Under the pieces are notes generated by a model. The model had not been told where the DNA came from and searched no databases. It saw only the letters and a list, made by a program, of their open reading frames with translations. From Falciphora oryzae (lineage: Eukaryota; Ascomycota; Sordariomycetes; Magnaporthales; Magnaporthaceae), in contig JNVV01000017.1 in assembly GCA_000733355.1 (NCBI GenBank), forward strand, positions 519,374 through 583,373: DNA of 64,000 nucleotides, written 5' to 3'. Positions 54,819 through 64,000 of the stretch are shown here, piece after piece (the first letter of the stretch is position 1; every line of letters starts with the position of its first letter). Position numbers and translations under genes: made by a program.

Positions 54819-55980
54819 ATGGCTAACAACTTCAGCCAGGCCTTCCCCCGTCTCCCAAGTTCACCGAGAAGGACTTGCCAAATCTCAACGGCGAGGTGAG
54901 TCGACCAATCCAACTGCACACCCACGTCGTCCGCCGGTCTTCCTGACACGCGACAGGTCTACATCATCACCGCCACGAACACGGGCATTGGCAAGGAGCT
55001 CGCCAGGATCCTATGTGCCGAAAATGCGCGCGTCTACATCGCAGCCCGCTCCGGGGCAGGGCCGAGGCGGCCATCGCAAAAATCCAAAAGACCGCCTCGG
55101 GCTCCCAGAGATCTCTGGTCTTCCTGCAGCTCGACCTCGATGACCTCTCGACCATCCAAGTCTCGGCCCAGCGCTTCCTGACCGCCGAGAGCAAGCTGCA
55201 CGGGCTCTTCAACAACACCGGCATCATGTGGCCCAGCGACAAATCGCGCACGCCGCAGGGCCACGAGCGCCACATGGGCATCAACTGCCTCGGCCACTTC
55301 CTCACGAACCTGCTGACCGCGGTCCTGGTCGACACGGCCGGGGCCGAGCCCGCGAGCACCGTCCGCGTCGCCTGGGTCTTGTCCTCGGCCACGGAGCTCA
55401 ACAGCGTCAGGGACACGGGCGTGGACCTCGACAGCCTCGACTACCGCCGCACCGACATCGCCGTCGTGACCTACGGCATGAGCAAGGCCGGCAACTACCC
55501 GCACGGCGTCGAGTAGGCGCGCCGCCACCGCGCCGACGGCGTCGTCAGCGTGCCCCTGAACACGGGCAACCTCACCACGGAGCTGACCCGCGACGCCACC
55601 TAGATTACCAAGCTCCTCATCAAGCTGCTGACCTACCCGGCCGTGTACGGCGCCTACACGGAGCTGTACGCGGGCTTCTCGCCGGACCTAACGCTCGAAA
55701 AGTCTGGATCATGGGGTAAGTGGACCAATAGCTTTTCTTATGCAAATGTCCGTGCCGCTGCTCCGGGCGCACTGGGGCGAGCCAGGCGACCAATGAAGGA
55801 AACGGCCTCACGAAGCTGACGCTGACCTATTTCGTTTGACCTGCAGTTGTCCCATGGGGAAGGATCCTCCCAATTAGGGCAGACCTTCGCAAGGCAACCG
55901 AGCCGGAGGCGTCTGGCGGCAATGGGGCCTCACGCAGGCTCTGGGAGTGGAGTGAGGAGCAAGTCCGGCAGTATCTCTGA
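54819..55980 (+). pseudogene. Short-chain dehydrogenase (Bli-4-like SDR) pseudogene
   Basis: Starts MANNFSQAF; intron 1 (54896-54956) leads to VYIITATNTGIGKELARIL (the TGxxxGIG NAD-binding motif is ATNTGIG here). Then LDDLSTIQVSAQRF, LHGLFNNTGIMWP, GINCLGHFLTNLL, VLSSATE and YGMSKAGNYPHGVE (catalytic YxxxK). Intron 2 (55716-55846) joins to VPWGRILPIRADLRKATEPE and WEWSEEQVRQYL. Lesions: one base missing in a C run near 54845 and in GGGG near 55058, and two in-frame TAG stops (after HGVE and after TRDAT). Complete in outline but not translatable as assembled. Confidence 0.8.
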
Positions 55981-56745
55981 ACAAGTTCAGATGGACCTGG
56001 CCGGGGCATCTGAGGATGACGAGTTTCTTGTAAGTTATTCAGCGTGTAGAATTAGCCAATCGCGAAGATTCCATACCAAGGTCTTTTCCTACCTTGCCGT
56101 GGCCGCTCATCATATGCACTCTCCACCAGTTTTGCGGCAGAGGGCCTGAGCGATTCTGGGCACGAAATCTATGGCAGCTGCCTAGGCCTACGACCTAGTG
56201 GAGACGTGGGTCCACGGCACGCAACAGATGCGAGGCCAGACTTAGACTAATTAATGCAGGGGCGAGGTGAACAATTGAACGGCCGTGGAATCCGCTTCAT
56301 CGAGCATGCCAGCGCCGTCTGACGTGTCAATTGGCCTCCGCATTGCATGGCCGACTTCGACTGCGCCCGGAAAGCGGTGCGCCGCAGGTTGGGCTCTCAT
56401 ACGCAGAGACTGTGGCGGCTGCAAGGAGGCGTGCTGACCTTTCACTGGCTGGTTCTGCCAGCAGAGAGGCCCATTCAATCCGCGCTCCTGTGGCCGACAA
56501 TTGGGCCTCAGCCACACGAAACAAAGCTCGATACCAGGGAAGCGTCGCCATCGTGCACTCTTCTTGAGAGAAACCGACCCGATGAATACAAGCGGGATGG
56601 GTAGCGCCTTCAAGGGTACCTATTTTTCTCCCGTGAGGCCACATAATGTCGTATTAAATCGCCGCAGCCCGAGCCGGCGGGAGCGAGCTTCCGCCGACAG
56701 TTATGGTCTTGGAGCAGTTCATCCGCACCAGCCTAGCATCGCGCA
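55981..56745. other. Intergenic, no gene recognised
   Basis: Upstream region of the C2H2 gene; no other feature seen. Confidence 0.4.
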
Positions 56746-57635
56746 ATGGACTCTGCTATACCTGAGTCTGGACCACGCAACACAGTGGGCACCACGACCC
56801 CAATGGGGATTGAGGACGCTCATCAAAACTCTATCGGGCATCAACATTGGCCCTTTGGATTCTACGAATACAGCGGTTCAGTCCAGTATGACTTCGAGAT
56901 GATGCTCTCGATTAGTCATGTGATCGAGCCCGCGCCCAGCGTGTCATTCAATAGCGTGGCAGCGACGAATGAGTCCACTGCCCTGGACGACTGGAACTCG
57001 GCCAGCCACATGCAGCAGCATTGCCTCGAGAATTGTGGCACTCCTGCCGTCATCGACCAGCTGGCTTACCCCACTACCAGCGTCGAGCTGGACGCGCCCC
57101 TCCCCCTGGAGCCTGCCCCGCACTTGGCCGCTGAGCTTGCCCAACCGGGGCTCCAGGTGCCGATGGCCACTGGCACCTACACTCAGGGCTCGGAGGCAGT
57201 GCTGTCGCTGTGAGCACATTCACCTCGGACCATGAGCGCATTTTTTCCGCAAAACAAGTGAGGTCTTTTGCTGATCAAATTCTGCTTAAACCTACCAGCT
57301 GGGGTCCAGTCCAGGCGGCGACGCCGAAGCCTCACGTGTGCAACTACGTGCACTGCATCGCGTCGTTCGCGATGCAGAAGGACCTGCAGCGCCACATGCT
57401 GTCAGTTCACCGAATCGACGACACCAATTTTTACCGGTGCCATTGCGACAAGAAGACACCGCGCAAGGACAATCATTTGCGCCACATGAAGAGGTGCTCT
57501 TCCTGGGGCGACAGTGGTGGGAGGATGCGCTGTGGGCGATGCGGAACAGAGACGACCTGTGTGCAGGAGCACCATGCCCATGTGAAGACTTGTGGAAACA
57601 AAAAGCCAGGCCGACCGCCCAAGGCCAAGGAGTGA
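56746..57635 (+). CDS. C2H2 zinc-finger protein with AT-hook-like tail
   Basis: Exons 56746-57209 and 57299-57635 join in frame (266 residues) over an 89-nt intron (GTGAGC...CTACCAG). The first ~150 residues are an acidic/Ser-rich region (SISHVIEPAPSVSFNSVAAT). The end of exon 1 plus exon 2 gives LWGPVQAATPKPHVCNYVHC, then a C2H2 finger (CNYVHC...FAMQKDLQRHMLSVH), a second CHC-x-RKDNHLRHMKRC unit and a third Cys/His set (MRCGRCG...HAHVKTC), ending in GNKKPGRPPKAKE, an AT-hook-like GRP core. Probably a nuclear DNA-binding regulator. Intact. Confidence 0.8.
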
Positions 57636-58288
57636 TCAACAGCGGGCACGCAGAGGTCAGGATCTGGCTGCGGCATGAGCGGAAAGGGTGGTGAACAACA
57701 ATAAGAGTCTCTAACGTGAGGAGGACACACCCCGTCTTTAAATATAAGAGGAGGAACCGGTACAAAAGTTCCTTCGTCTAACATCCGTGTAGGCCATTTC
57801 GGTCCAGTAGCATTAGCGCCGACACCTCATGTGAGGCCGGTTTCATCTGCATGGCGATGTTGGAAGGCGCCCAATCATGGGAAGCCACGGACTTTCCATT
57901 GTTTGGTGGCGCGAAATTCCAAGGGGGAACATCATGCCATCGTGCAGGTTGCCCGACGCCAGGGGAGGCCAATTTCGGCTGATTGGCCCATTGAAAGATT
58001 CCAGTGGGCAACATTGTCTGCGTCACTAAAAAGCTCCACATTTGTAGGCACAGACTGCATCAATGAAAAGTCCCAGAGCAGGTGCGTCCAACTTGATTGG
58101 ATCCCACCCACCACCTGCAACCATGCATTCGAACGACCAACGACTTCGCCATCCATTTGCCCTCAGGGCGCTTCGCCCGAAATCCAATGTCATCAAGTTG
58201 GGTCGCCATGCCGCCGGCTCCCTCCGGGAGTCCTAATGATTGGCTGCCCGGGTATTACCAAATGGCACTTTAGCTGGGCACCAAGCTA
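57636..58288. other. Intergenic, no gene recognised
   Basis: 3' flank of the C2H2 gene; no further coding signal. Confidence 0.4.
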
Positions 58289-58655
58289 AACACCGGACCA
58301 ACAGTAGGCTCGTTGGTCCCCCGCACCCCCGGCCGGGCCCAGGGGGGTCCGAAGGTCCCCTCCGCCCACACCCGGCCTTTCTTTTAACCCGGCATACTCG
58401 CCGGCCGAACGCATTACTACCACCCGCAGCGCTAACAACGCCCCGGCGTCTTTTCGTCCTTTCGCCGACTGCCCGCTCACCACCAAGGAGCGCCGGAACG
58501 CGGCCCGACCTCCATGTGTCTTCAGGTTTAATTTGTTAGCCGCCTCGATATCAACACTACAGCCTGGTCTAAATAAGCTTAGGTAGCGCTAGCACGTCGT
58601 ATGCCCCTAAGGAGGCAGGGACTGATAGATCCTGATTGAGCGACGTTAAATATGT
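58289..58655 (+). repeat. DR1 dispersed repeat, copy E (most complete)
   Basis: 367 bp, starting ACCGGACCAACAGTAGGCTC and ending GACGTTAAATA, with every block seen in the partial copies. It has no coding frame of note and lacks a microsatellite tail because an LTR begins directly after it. Confidence 0.85.
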
Positions 58656-59136
58656 GACACCCCGCGCAGAACCACGATTAGCAGTCCTACGGATCACCAC
58701 CGGCGGCCTCAGGGGAGGACTCCGGGTGGAAGCCAGAGGGGCACGGACCCCGACTGACGCGTTGATCAGAAGAGTTTCCCTCTAAAACGCGCATACCGGC
58801 TGGCCCCCGCAGATAACGGACGCTCAACCCGAGCAGGCGCATCCAAACTCCAAACCCTGATAAGGAGATAAAGCATGTCATGCCCCGTACGGGCGCCTCG
58901 GAGGAGGAGGCGCGCCGACGACAGCCGAAGGACAACCGGAGGGCCGGGTATAAAAAGGGCCCTCCAGACCCCCTGTGAAGGGAGTCTGGAGGGCAAGCTG
59001 CCGTTTTCCCGTTTTGTTCACCACCATAGACCTGTTGAGCTTTAGCACCCTAAGCACGAACACGACTGTTGAACCGCTGGACCTTTAAGATCTCCCTGAG
59101 AGAACCCCCCCCCCCCATTTTTGGCATGACACTATT
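58656..59136 (+). mobile_element. Probable solo LTR
   Basis: Begins TGTGACACC and ends GGCATGACA (TG...CA), about 480 bp, with an internal TATA box (GGGTATAAAAAGGGC near 58947) followed by a structured GC-rich stretch (CTCCAGACC/GGTCTGGAG-type inverted pair). This is LTR-like; no internal retrotransposon region and no clear 5-bp target duplication were seen. Confidence 0.5.
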
Positions 59137-59146
59137 AGAGCCTGTT

Positions 59147-59325
59147 ACACAAGGAGCGCCGGAATGCGACCCGACTTTCGTGTGCCCTCGGGTTCGAGTT
59201 GTTAGCCGCCTCGATAGCAACACCGTAGCCTAATGCCAAGCTTAGGTAGCGCTAGCACGCCGCATGCCCCTAGGGAGGCAGGGACTGGTAGATCCCGAGT
59301 TACTGACGTTAACTATACTCTCTCA
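59147..59325 (+). repeat. DR1 dispersed repeat, copy F (5'-truncated)
   Basis: Starts at CACAAGGAGCGCCGGAATGC and runs to GACGTTAACTATACTCTCTC. Its internal GGGTTCGAGTTG is close to a pol III B-box. Confidence 0.85.
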
Positions 59326-59329
59326 CAGC

Positions 59330-59480
59330 GCAACGAGGAATAAATTGGTCTGATTGGATTTATTGTGTGTTCTGTCTGTCTGATCTGATGCTTGTGTTCG
59401 TTCCGACAATCTGCCTGCAAAATTCGCACCCGACGTGTCCTTGTTTATATCGCCCGTGCGTTCTAACTATTACCACACCC
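59330..59480 (-). mobile_element. LTR fragment similar to the copia LTR at 20.1 kb
   Basis: On the minus strand a GCGCGGGG tract precedes TGTGGTAATAGTTAGAACGC; the block AATCAGACCAATTTATTC matches AATCAGATCAATTCATTC at about 20110-20130, and ACACGTC/CACGGGC words occur in both. It is probably a truncated related LTR. Confidence 0.4.
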
Positions 59481-59605
59481 CGCGCGACAGAATCAGCCCC
59501 TCAATCCTTATTCAGTGGGTCCCGGGACAGCCTTGAGCGCCCCCTGAATGACCCGACCATAGAGGAAGGAAACGAAGCATACATAAAATGCCTTGGCTGT
59601 GCATT

Positions 59606-60265
59606 TTAAACTTGCTTGGGGGAGGATTCCGGCAGCGGGTCGCAGGGTTCCAGCATCAGGAGGTAGGATTTCAGCAGCGCGCCGCAGGATTCCCCGCAGG
59701 ACTCCAGCAGCGCGCCGCATTCCTTTTGGATATATGCCCAAGGCATCATCTTGTTCTGCCCCTCGACCATAAAGTGCTGCTGGTAAATGTTGCGGGGAAG
59801 GGGGTCCGTAACAAGCCCTACCATGGCTATAACGAGGTTATTCTCGGGATCGACACAGAGGCGGTCACCCGACGGCTCGCTCTCGTCGTCTACAATCCTG
59901 ACTTGGTCGACGGCGTGGGTGAATTTGGGCATGGTGTCCATGATCGCCCATAAGGGCCCCTCGAACCTGGTGGTAGCGATTTGGTCCGGGATCGTAAGTA
60001 GCTGGAAGAACGTCGAGGGGCTTTGGTGCTCGGCGTATACCTCTGTCTGCTTCTGGATAATAAGGCAAAGGACCGTCTTGGTATCTTTGATGAGCTCCGA
60101 GGGTGTTCGGGCCGGCCACGCGGGGCCATCGAACGAAGCCCCTGGGTCCCACACGGGGTCATTGACCGAGGCTGCGAGGTCCCATACGGGGTCCCATACG
60201 GGGCCATTGACCAAGACGTTCATCGCCAGTGCCCTAAGCATCGCGGATACGGCGTAAGAAGCCAT
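59606..60265 (-). CDS. Hypothetical protein with WDP repeats
   Basis: 219 residues from the ATG at 60265 (an in-frame ATG at 60346 would add 27 residues, but it lies only about 35 bp from the TATA box). The N-terminal part repeats VNGPVWDPVWDLAASVNDPV and WDPGASFDGPAWP; the middle (LIKDTKTVLCLIIQKQTEVY, STFFQLLTIPDQIATTRFEG) looks like a folded globular domain; the C-terminus has a Cys/Gly repeat (ECGALLESCGESCGALLKS). No domain recognised. Confidence 0.6.
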   Translation of the reverse strand: MASYAVSAMLRALAMNVLVNGPVWDPVWDLAASVNDPVWDPGASFDGPAWPARTPSELIKDTKTVLCLIIQKQTEVYAEHQSPSTFFQLLTIPDQIATTRFEGPLWAIMDTMPKFTHAVDQVRIVDDESEPSGDRLCVDPENNLVIAMVGLVTDPLPRNIYQQHFMVEGQNKMMPWAYIQKECGALLESCGESCGALLKSYLLMLEPCDPLPESSPKQV

Positions 60266-60376
60266 GATGGGCGATGGCGATCGAAAAGAGGGCAGACCAA
60301 AATGGATGATGTGTATGCCTGAGGTGGGTGAGGGAGGAAGGAACATGTAGTTGATTGGGGAGAGAAGAGAGAGGGG

Positions 60377-60386
60377 CTTTTTATAT
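60377..60386 (-). promoter_or_regulatory. TATA box of the WDP-repeat gene
   Basis: ATATAAAAAG on the minus strand, about 110 bp before the chosen start codon, followed by a CT-rich leader. Confidence 0.55.
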
Positions 60387-60885
60387 GTGACTTCGGTCGC
60401 TCGCTGTAGGGATTTCCTTTTTCCCTTTGCTCGACTTAACCTTTGTTACTCTTTTGAAGGCCGCCCGCAAAAGAATCAAAGGGCGGATGCGGACCAGGAA
60501 GGATGGAAGCGTGCAGCCAACGTCCATGGGCCGCCACACCTCGTTTCGATAGCGCCTCAAAGCTCAGCTCCCACGCTTTCATTGGCAGGACGCCAAAACT
60601 TGACAACAAAGGTTTTTTGTGTATTTGTTGCGCTTTGAAAACTCGTCGATAACCATAGCCCTTTGTTAAAGATGGACTCGAAAAGGCTGTATCTCTTTCC
60701 AAAGAAAGAAAGGAGGGGAAGTGACACTGTTTCCTTCGAAGGGACTGGTACAAAGAGCGTCATTGTCGAGGCAGCAAGCCCGAGATTCCAAAAAAAGAAA
60801 GAAAAAAGGAGTGCCTTGTGCGAAACAAAGAACACTGTCCATAAAGGCTCGAGATACCACGGGGGCAACACCGTAGGAAAAGATG

Positions 60886-60896
60886 TATATAAAAGG
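60886..60896 (+). promoter_or_regulatory. TATA box of the gene at 61043
   Basis: TATATAAAAGG, about 150 bp before the start codon at 61043; an A/C-rich leader with repeated ACGACA/CATCCAAC words follows. The stretch 60387-60885 between the two divergent TATA boxes has no gene that I can support. Confidence 0.55.
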
Positions 60897-61042
60897 ACGA
60901 CGACCTGCTCGTTCGGCATCTAAAAAAACATCATCCAACGACACCCACCGAACGGACAACGCCATCGGACGACACCGTCCGACAACGCCATCCAACAGCA
61001 CCACCAGTCATACGCCGGGACATCTCACCCGGCGTAGCGAGG

Positions 61043-61840
61043 ATGTTTCCCACCCTCGTCATCGCCATCATACACTCCCTGGCCAGCACGTGGGCCCTCG
61101 GCGTTCCTCTCCGCGCAAACATCATTTCCCACATCATCCCCTTGACGTGTAACCGGAAGATGCTCGCCGCAGTCGCAAACACCCTCTTCGCCACCGGCTG
61201 GTCCAGCGCCATGGTCATCCTCGGTGGGCTCTACATCGCAGCGAAGTTGCTCCCCGGCCTCTTGCGCGCGCTCCACGGGGCCGCGGCAAGAGCGGCGACG
61301 GATCTCGCCATCTCCGCCGAGGCGCTGGTGGCTCGCCGCGAAGCGCAAACCGGAGGCCGCTTTAGCCTCATGGACGGTCTGGAGATGATTCTCACTGCTC
61401 TTGTCGATCGACTGCTGCCCCTCAGCTGCTTCGAGGTCATCGTTGCAGCACTGCGCTGGGGCGGCGGCTTCAGGCTTCTTGCTTCCTGCGGATACCTGAG
61501 CTGCTGGCTGCTCGGGTGGCGCTTCGAGCGCCTGCCGCCGAGGTTTGGCCACATTGCCGGTGGTGACCTTGAGTGCCTCGTGGTCCTCCATGTTAAACTG
61601 CTCGTCATCGCCCTTAATAATATGCTGGTGGGAGGAACCGAAGGAACCATCCCGCTCCCGCCAGCTCTGCTTTGGGGCTGCTGCCTCGTGGTCTGCGCTT
61701 CGCTCGGAATTACGGTCTGGACGGGCATTTGGACGCCTGAGGCTCTCTTTGGGCGCGTGCCTATTCACGCTGCCGGCAACGTCGCGCGTGTCGCAAATGG
61801 AAATGTCAACCTCGAGGTTGGCCGCCTCGAGGTTGACTAG
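61043..61840 (+). CDS. Hypothetical hydrophobic membrane protein
   Basis: 265 residues from ATG 61043. Codons are C-ending (ATC, GTC, CTC, GCC). Hydrophobic segments: FPTLVIAIIHSLASTWALGV, SSAMVILGGLYIAAKLLPGL, CGYLSCWLLGW, LHVKLLVIALNNMLVGG and PALLWGCCLVVCASLGITVW, so perhaps four or five membrane spans. The N-terminal span may act as a signal anchor. The opposite strand is also open over most of this region, but the TATA box and codon bias favour the plus strand. No family recognised. Confidence 0.45.
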   Translation: MFPTLVIAIIHSLASTWALGVPLRANIISHIIPLTCNRKMLAAVANTLFATGWSSAMVILGGLYIAAKLLPGLLRALHGAAARAATDLAISAEALVARREAQTGGRFSLMDGLEMILTALVDRLLPLSCFEVIVAALRWGGGFRLLASCGYLSCWLLGWRFERLPPRFGHIAGGDLECLVVLHVKLLVIALNNMLVGGTEGTIPLPPALLWGCCLVVCASLGITVWTGIWTPEALFGRVPIHAAGNVARVANGNVNLEVGRLEVD

Positions 61841-63017
61841 AGGACTTGTTTGATGGCTGCCTTGTATGCTTTTCTGCGCTTTGCAGACTCGTAATCCGCT
61901 TGGCCATTGCCCTCATCCTGGTCCGCGTACCCAAAGTGGCCCTCTAAGCGCGCGCCGCCGCAGTCGAGGCGCGACAAGAGGCCTGTCCGCTTTTGCTGGT
62001 CGCGCCGGGTACATCCGGGATGACTTTGACGACATCCAAGCCGGCCATCAGCTTTACAACTTCATCAACAAAGTCGCCGAGGCCGGGCTGGTCTGCGCTG
62101 GCTTGAGGTAGGTACATTGTGCATAGCGTCCTTTACACGAGCAACACTGTGGGGAGCGTTGCCGATATCCGCAACATCATTGAGTGGCAAGCTTTGGTTT
62201 AGCCGGCACGCGGTGTGTCGGACCTGGCTGCCACGCCTTTCCAGGACCTGGAATTTGCCAGCTGCAGTCGCCACTGCCCGTTACCACCAACTGGATCGAG
62301 GCCGTAGTCATCTATGCCGAGTTTGACATGGCAGCCGATGTACTTTTCGATCCCCTGTGCGCGCTATGCAATGTTTTATGTAATTTCCTAAATCACGACG
62401 ACTTCTTGCATCATTGTGCGTGCCACTTTTTCTGCCGAGGGGCCAAGAACGGCCCCCAAAGCCGCCTTTGTGTGCCCCAAGCCCCAACCCCGGATTTGCG
62501 CTGTCACTTTAACTGTCGGCTCGAGGCTTCGAGGGCTGGGATCCGTCATGCGCCTTGTCCCCATTGTCAGTTCGCAGCGAGCAAATGTGTGCTGCCTCGG
62601 ACGCCGTTTGGAAACAGGTCTAACGTGGAAAACTTATCCGAGCTATCACGGTGCATCCGAGGACCCGTCAAAAGCGCCCTGCTGCACCTTCAATGATAGC
62701 GGATTGGCCGCGACCAAAATGGATAAAAGCGACAAGCATTTAATATTATAGCTGGCTGTAAAGCTTCCAACATACAAATCGGACAGCGTACCACGAAATA
62801 AAGCCAATGAAAGTAAAAAAGGACCCCGACCACGCGAAACCGCAGAGTGAAAAAGAAGGAAGGATTGAGGTTGCTTTCCCCCAAATACTTCCAAAAATCC
62901 ACAGTCGTTCGTCCCCCGCGGCCATGGCAATATCAGCCATGGTCATACCAGACCCAGCGCCGAGGCCGATGTCTTTCGTGTATGGCTGGCTAGTGCTAAA
63001 AAAAAAAAAAAAAACCG
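61841..63017. other. Intergenic, no gene recognised
   Basis: A short coding-like stretch (DDFDDIQAGHQLYNFINKVA near 62020-62085) and a poly-A/T tract at 62998-63014 are seen, but no gene model is supported. Confidence 0.35.
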
Positions 63018-63755
63018 CTACCAAAACCAAGGAAATGCGATCAAGGAAGAGAAGATGCACAGCGTCCACCAGAAAGAGAAGGCCAGGAACGCAACTGGGC
63101 GCACTTCATCACTCTCTTTGATAAGGAACAACAACAAACCGCCCGCTATGCCTGCCACGACGTGGGCGACGGTGATGGTTGACAGGGGCCAACGGTCGCG
63201 CCTGTGCGCATCGGCGGCTTCGGCTTGGCTCGGGTGAGCATATTGGATGACCAGGGGCGCTCGGGGCTTGTCGCCCGGGCCGTATACGTCGCTGTCGAGG
63301 CAGTGGAAGCGGAGCTCCCCCTTGGTAGGCTGCCAGTCGCGGGTGAACTGGAGCTCGACGGGCTGTCTGCCCTGCGGGATGTCCACGTTCAGCCGGACAA
63401 GGACGGCGGGCTCGTCGGTGAAGTCTTGATCCGATTCGGAGTCGCTGTCCTCGATCAGTTCGGAGAGGGGATGATGGCGCCGGGACCGCGCCACGGGAGA
63501 AGCAGGCGACCGCGCCACGGGGGAAGCATGCGATTGCGCCACGGGCGAGGGACGCGACGGCGTCACGGGTGAGGCACGCGACTGCAGTACAGGCGAAATA
63601 TGCGGCTGCGCCTCTTGCGAAGGACGCCACCACTGGGGCGAGGGACGCGCCTCTTGCGAAGGATCCGGCTGGCGCGAGTGAAGCGACTTGTCCAAGGGAA
63701 TCGACGGGACCCGGTAGCGCGCGGGATGCGATGTTGACGGCTCCGGCAGGCTCAT
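63018..63755 (-). CDS. Hypothetical protein with SPVAxS repeats and two C-terminal membrane helices
   Basis: 245 residues from ATG 63755. The N-terminal half has 27-bp tandem repeats encoding units such as SPVAQSHAS, SPVARSPAS and SPVARSRR, then an acidic stretch (ELIEDSDSESDQDFTDEP), a predicted beta-rich segment (VLVRLNVDIPQGRQPVELQF, KGELRFHCLDSDVYG) and two hydrophobic helices, VAHVVAGIAGGLLLFLI and VAFLAFSFWWTLCIFSSLIA, at the C-terminus. No family recognised; probably tail-anchored in a membrane. Confidence 0.55.
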   Translation of the reverse strand: MSLPEPSTSHPARYRVPSIPLDKSLHSRQPDPSQEARPSPQWWRPSQEAQPHISPVLQSRASPVTPSRPSPVAQSHASPVARSPASPVARSRRHHPLSELIEDSDSESDQDFTDEPAVLVRLNVDIPQGRQPVELQFTRDWQPTKGELRFHCLDSDVYGPGDKPRAPLVIQYAHPSQAEAADAHRRDRWPLSTITVAHVVAGIAGGLLLFLIKESDEVRPVAFLAFSFWWTLCIFSSLIAFPWFW

Positions 63756-63790
63756 GGAGCGCGGCGGCCCTTGGCGGGAGGTGTTGCCAT
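63752..63790 (-). promoter_or_regulatory. Upstream ORF overlapping the start codon
   Basis: A 12-codon uORF (MATPPAKGRRAP) starts at an ATG in a very strong context (CCACCATGG) and its TGA overlaps the ATG of the main frame (ATGA). This would limit or couple translation of the main ORF through reinitiation. Confidence 0.5.
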
Positions 63791-64000
63791 GGTGGGCGTC
63801 GGATGGATAGGTAGCCAGGCAAAGTGATGGGATGAAAAGGTAGGTGAGGTGGTAGGGCGGGCAAGCAGGTAGAGAGCGGTGATCGGATGAACAAAAGCTG
63901 TCTAGAGTGGTGGTGGGATGGAGAACGAAGGGGTCGTGGGGGAAACAGCGATCAAGGTAGAGATTTGTAAACAAAAACGAGGAAAAGGATCCTTTGCGAG

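Noticed and set aside
58289..58325. tRNA gene at the DR1 head
   Set aside because: The GGACCAAC/GTTGGTCC stem looks tRNA-like, but no cloverleaf or anticodon arm follows.
61025..61768. Long minus-strand ORF opposite the hydrophobic protein
   Set aside because: Codon third-position bias and the TATA box at 60886 favour the plus strand; the minus-strand text has no recognisable fold.

Overview
The window looks like nuclear DNA of a filamentous ascomycete, most likely a Sordariomycete. Genes carry short GT-AG introns (about 60-160 nt) with GCTAAC/GCTGAC-type branch points. The protein families are those of mould genomes: SesB-NACHT-HEAT NLRs, HET domains, DUF6601, CFEM, DUF7580-subtilisins and gasdermin-like proteins. 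I cannot name a species. There are three assembly gaps (17229-17474, 31214-31249, 42929-43305).

Layout. 0-7 kb (minus): an NLR gene (SesB-like hydrolase, NACHT, 33-residue HEAT repeats), cut by an intact Mutator-like (MULE) transposon with 41-bp identical TIR cores and a 9-bp target duplication. 7-20 kb: a DUF6601 membrane protein, a MITE, a kinase pseudogene, a Gln/Pro-rich gene, a 70-bp minisatellite and a small Kex2-type secreted protein. 20-26 kb: copia debris, an AAA+ pseudogene, a broken NLR-type hydrolase and an intact HET-TPR gene. 26-30 kb: a gasdermin-like gene divergent from an S8 subtilisin gene. 30-39 kb: a CFEM membrane protein, then relics (kinase, mannitol-1-phosphate dehydrogenase, bZIP, HET and others) and a second Kex2-type protein. 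39-42 kb: an intact five-exon MFS transporter. 43-53 kb: a C2H2/ankyrin/TPR/SH3 chimera divergent from a DUF7580-S8 protease, followed by a second gasdermin-like gene. 53-64 kb: an orphan NLR N-terminus, an SDR pseudogene, a C2H2 factor, LTR pieces and three orphan genes.

Themes. This is an allorecognition/innate-immunity accessory region. The best candidate system is the duplicated pairing of a gasdermin-like pore former with a subtilisin-like protease, at 26.2-29.8 kb and 47.7-52.6 kb, comparable to Podospora HET-Q1/HET-Q2 but with different partners and domain make-up at the two sites. A dispersed repeat, called DR1 here, occurs at least six times, and two copies end exactly where a gene's reading frame ends. 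Many genes are dead: several stops are CAG-to-TAG (CpA to TpA, as RIP or deamination would give), while several frameshifts are one-base indels in homopolymers and may be assembly errors.
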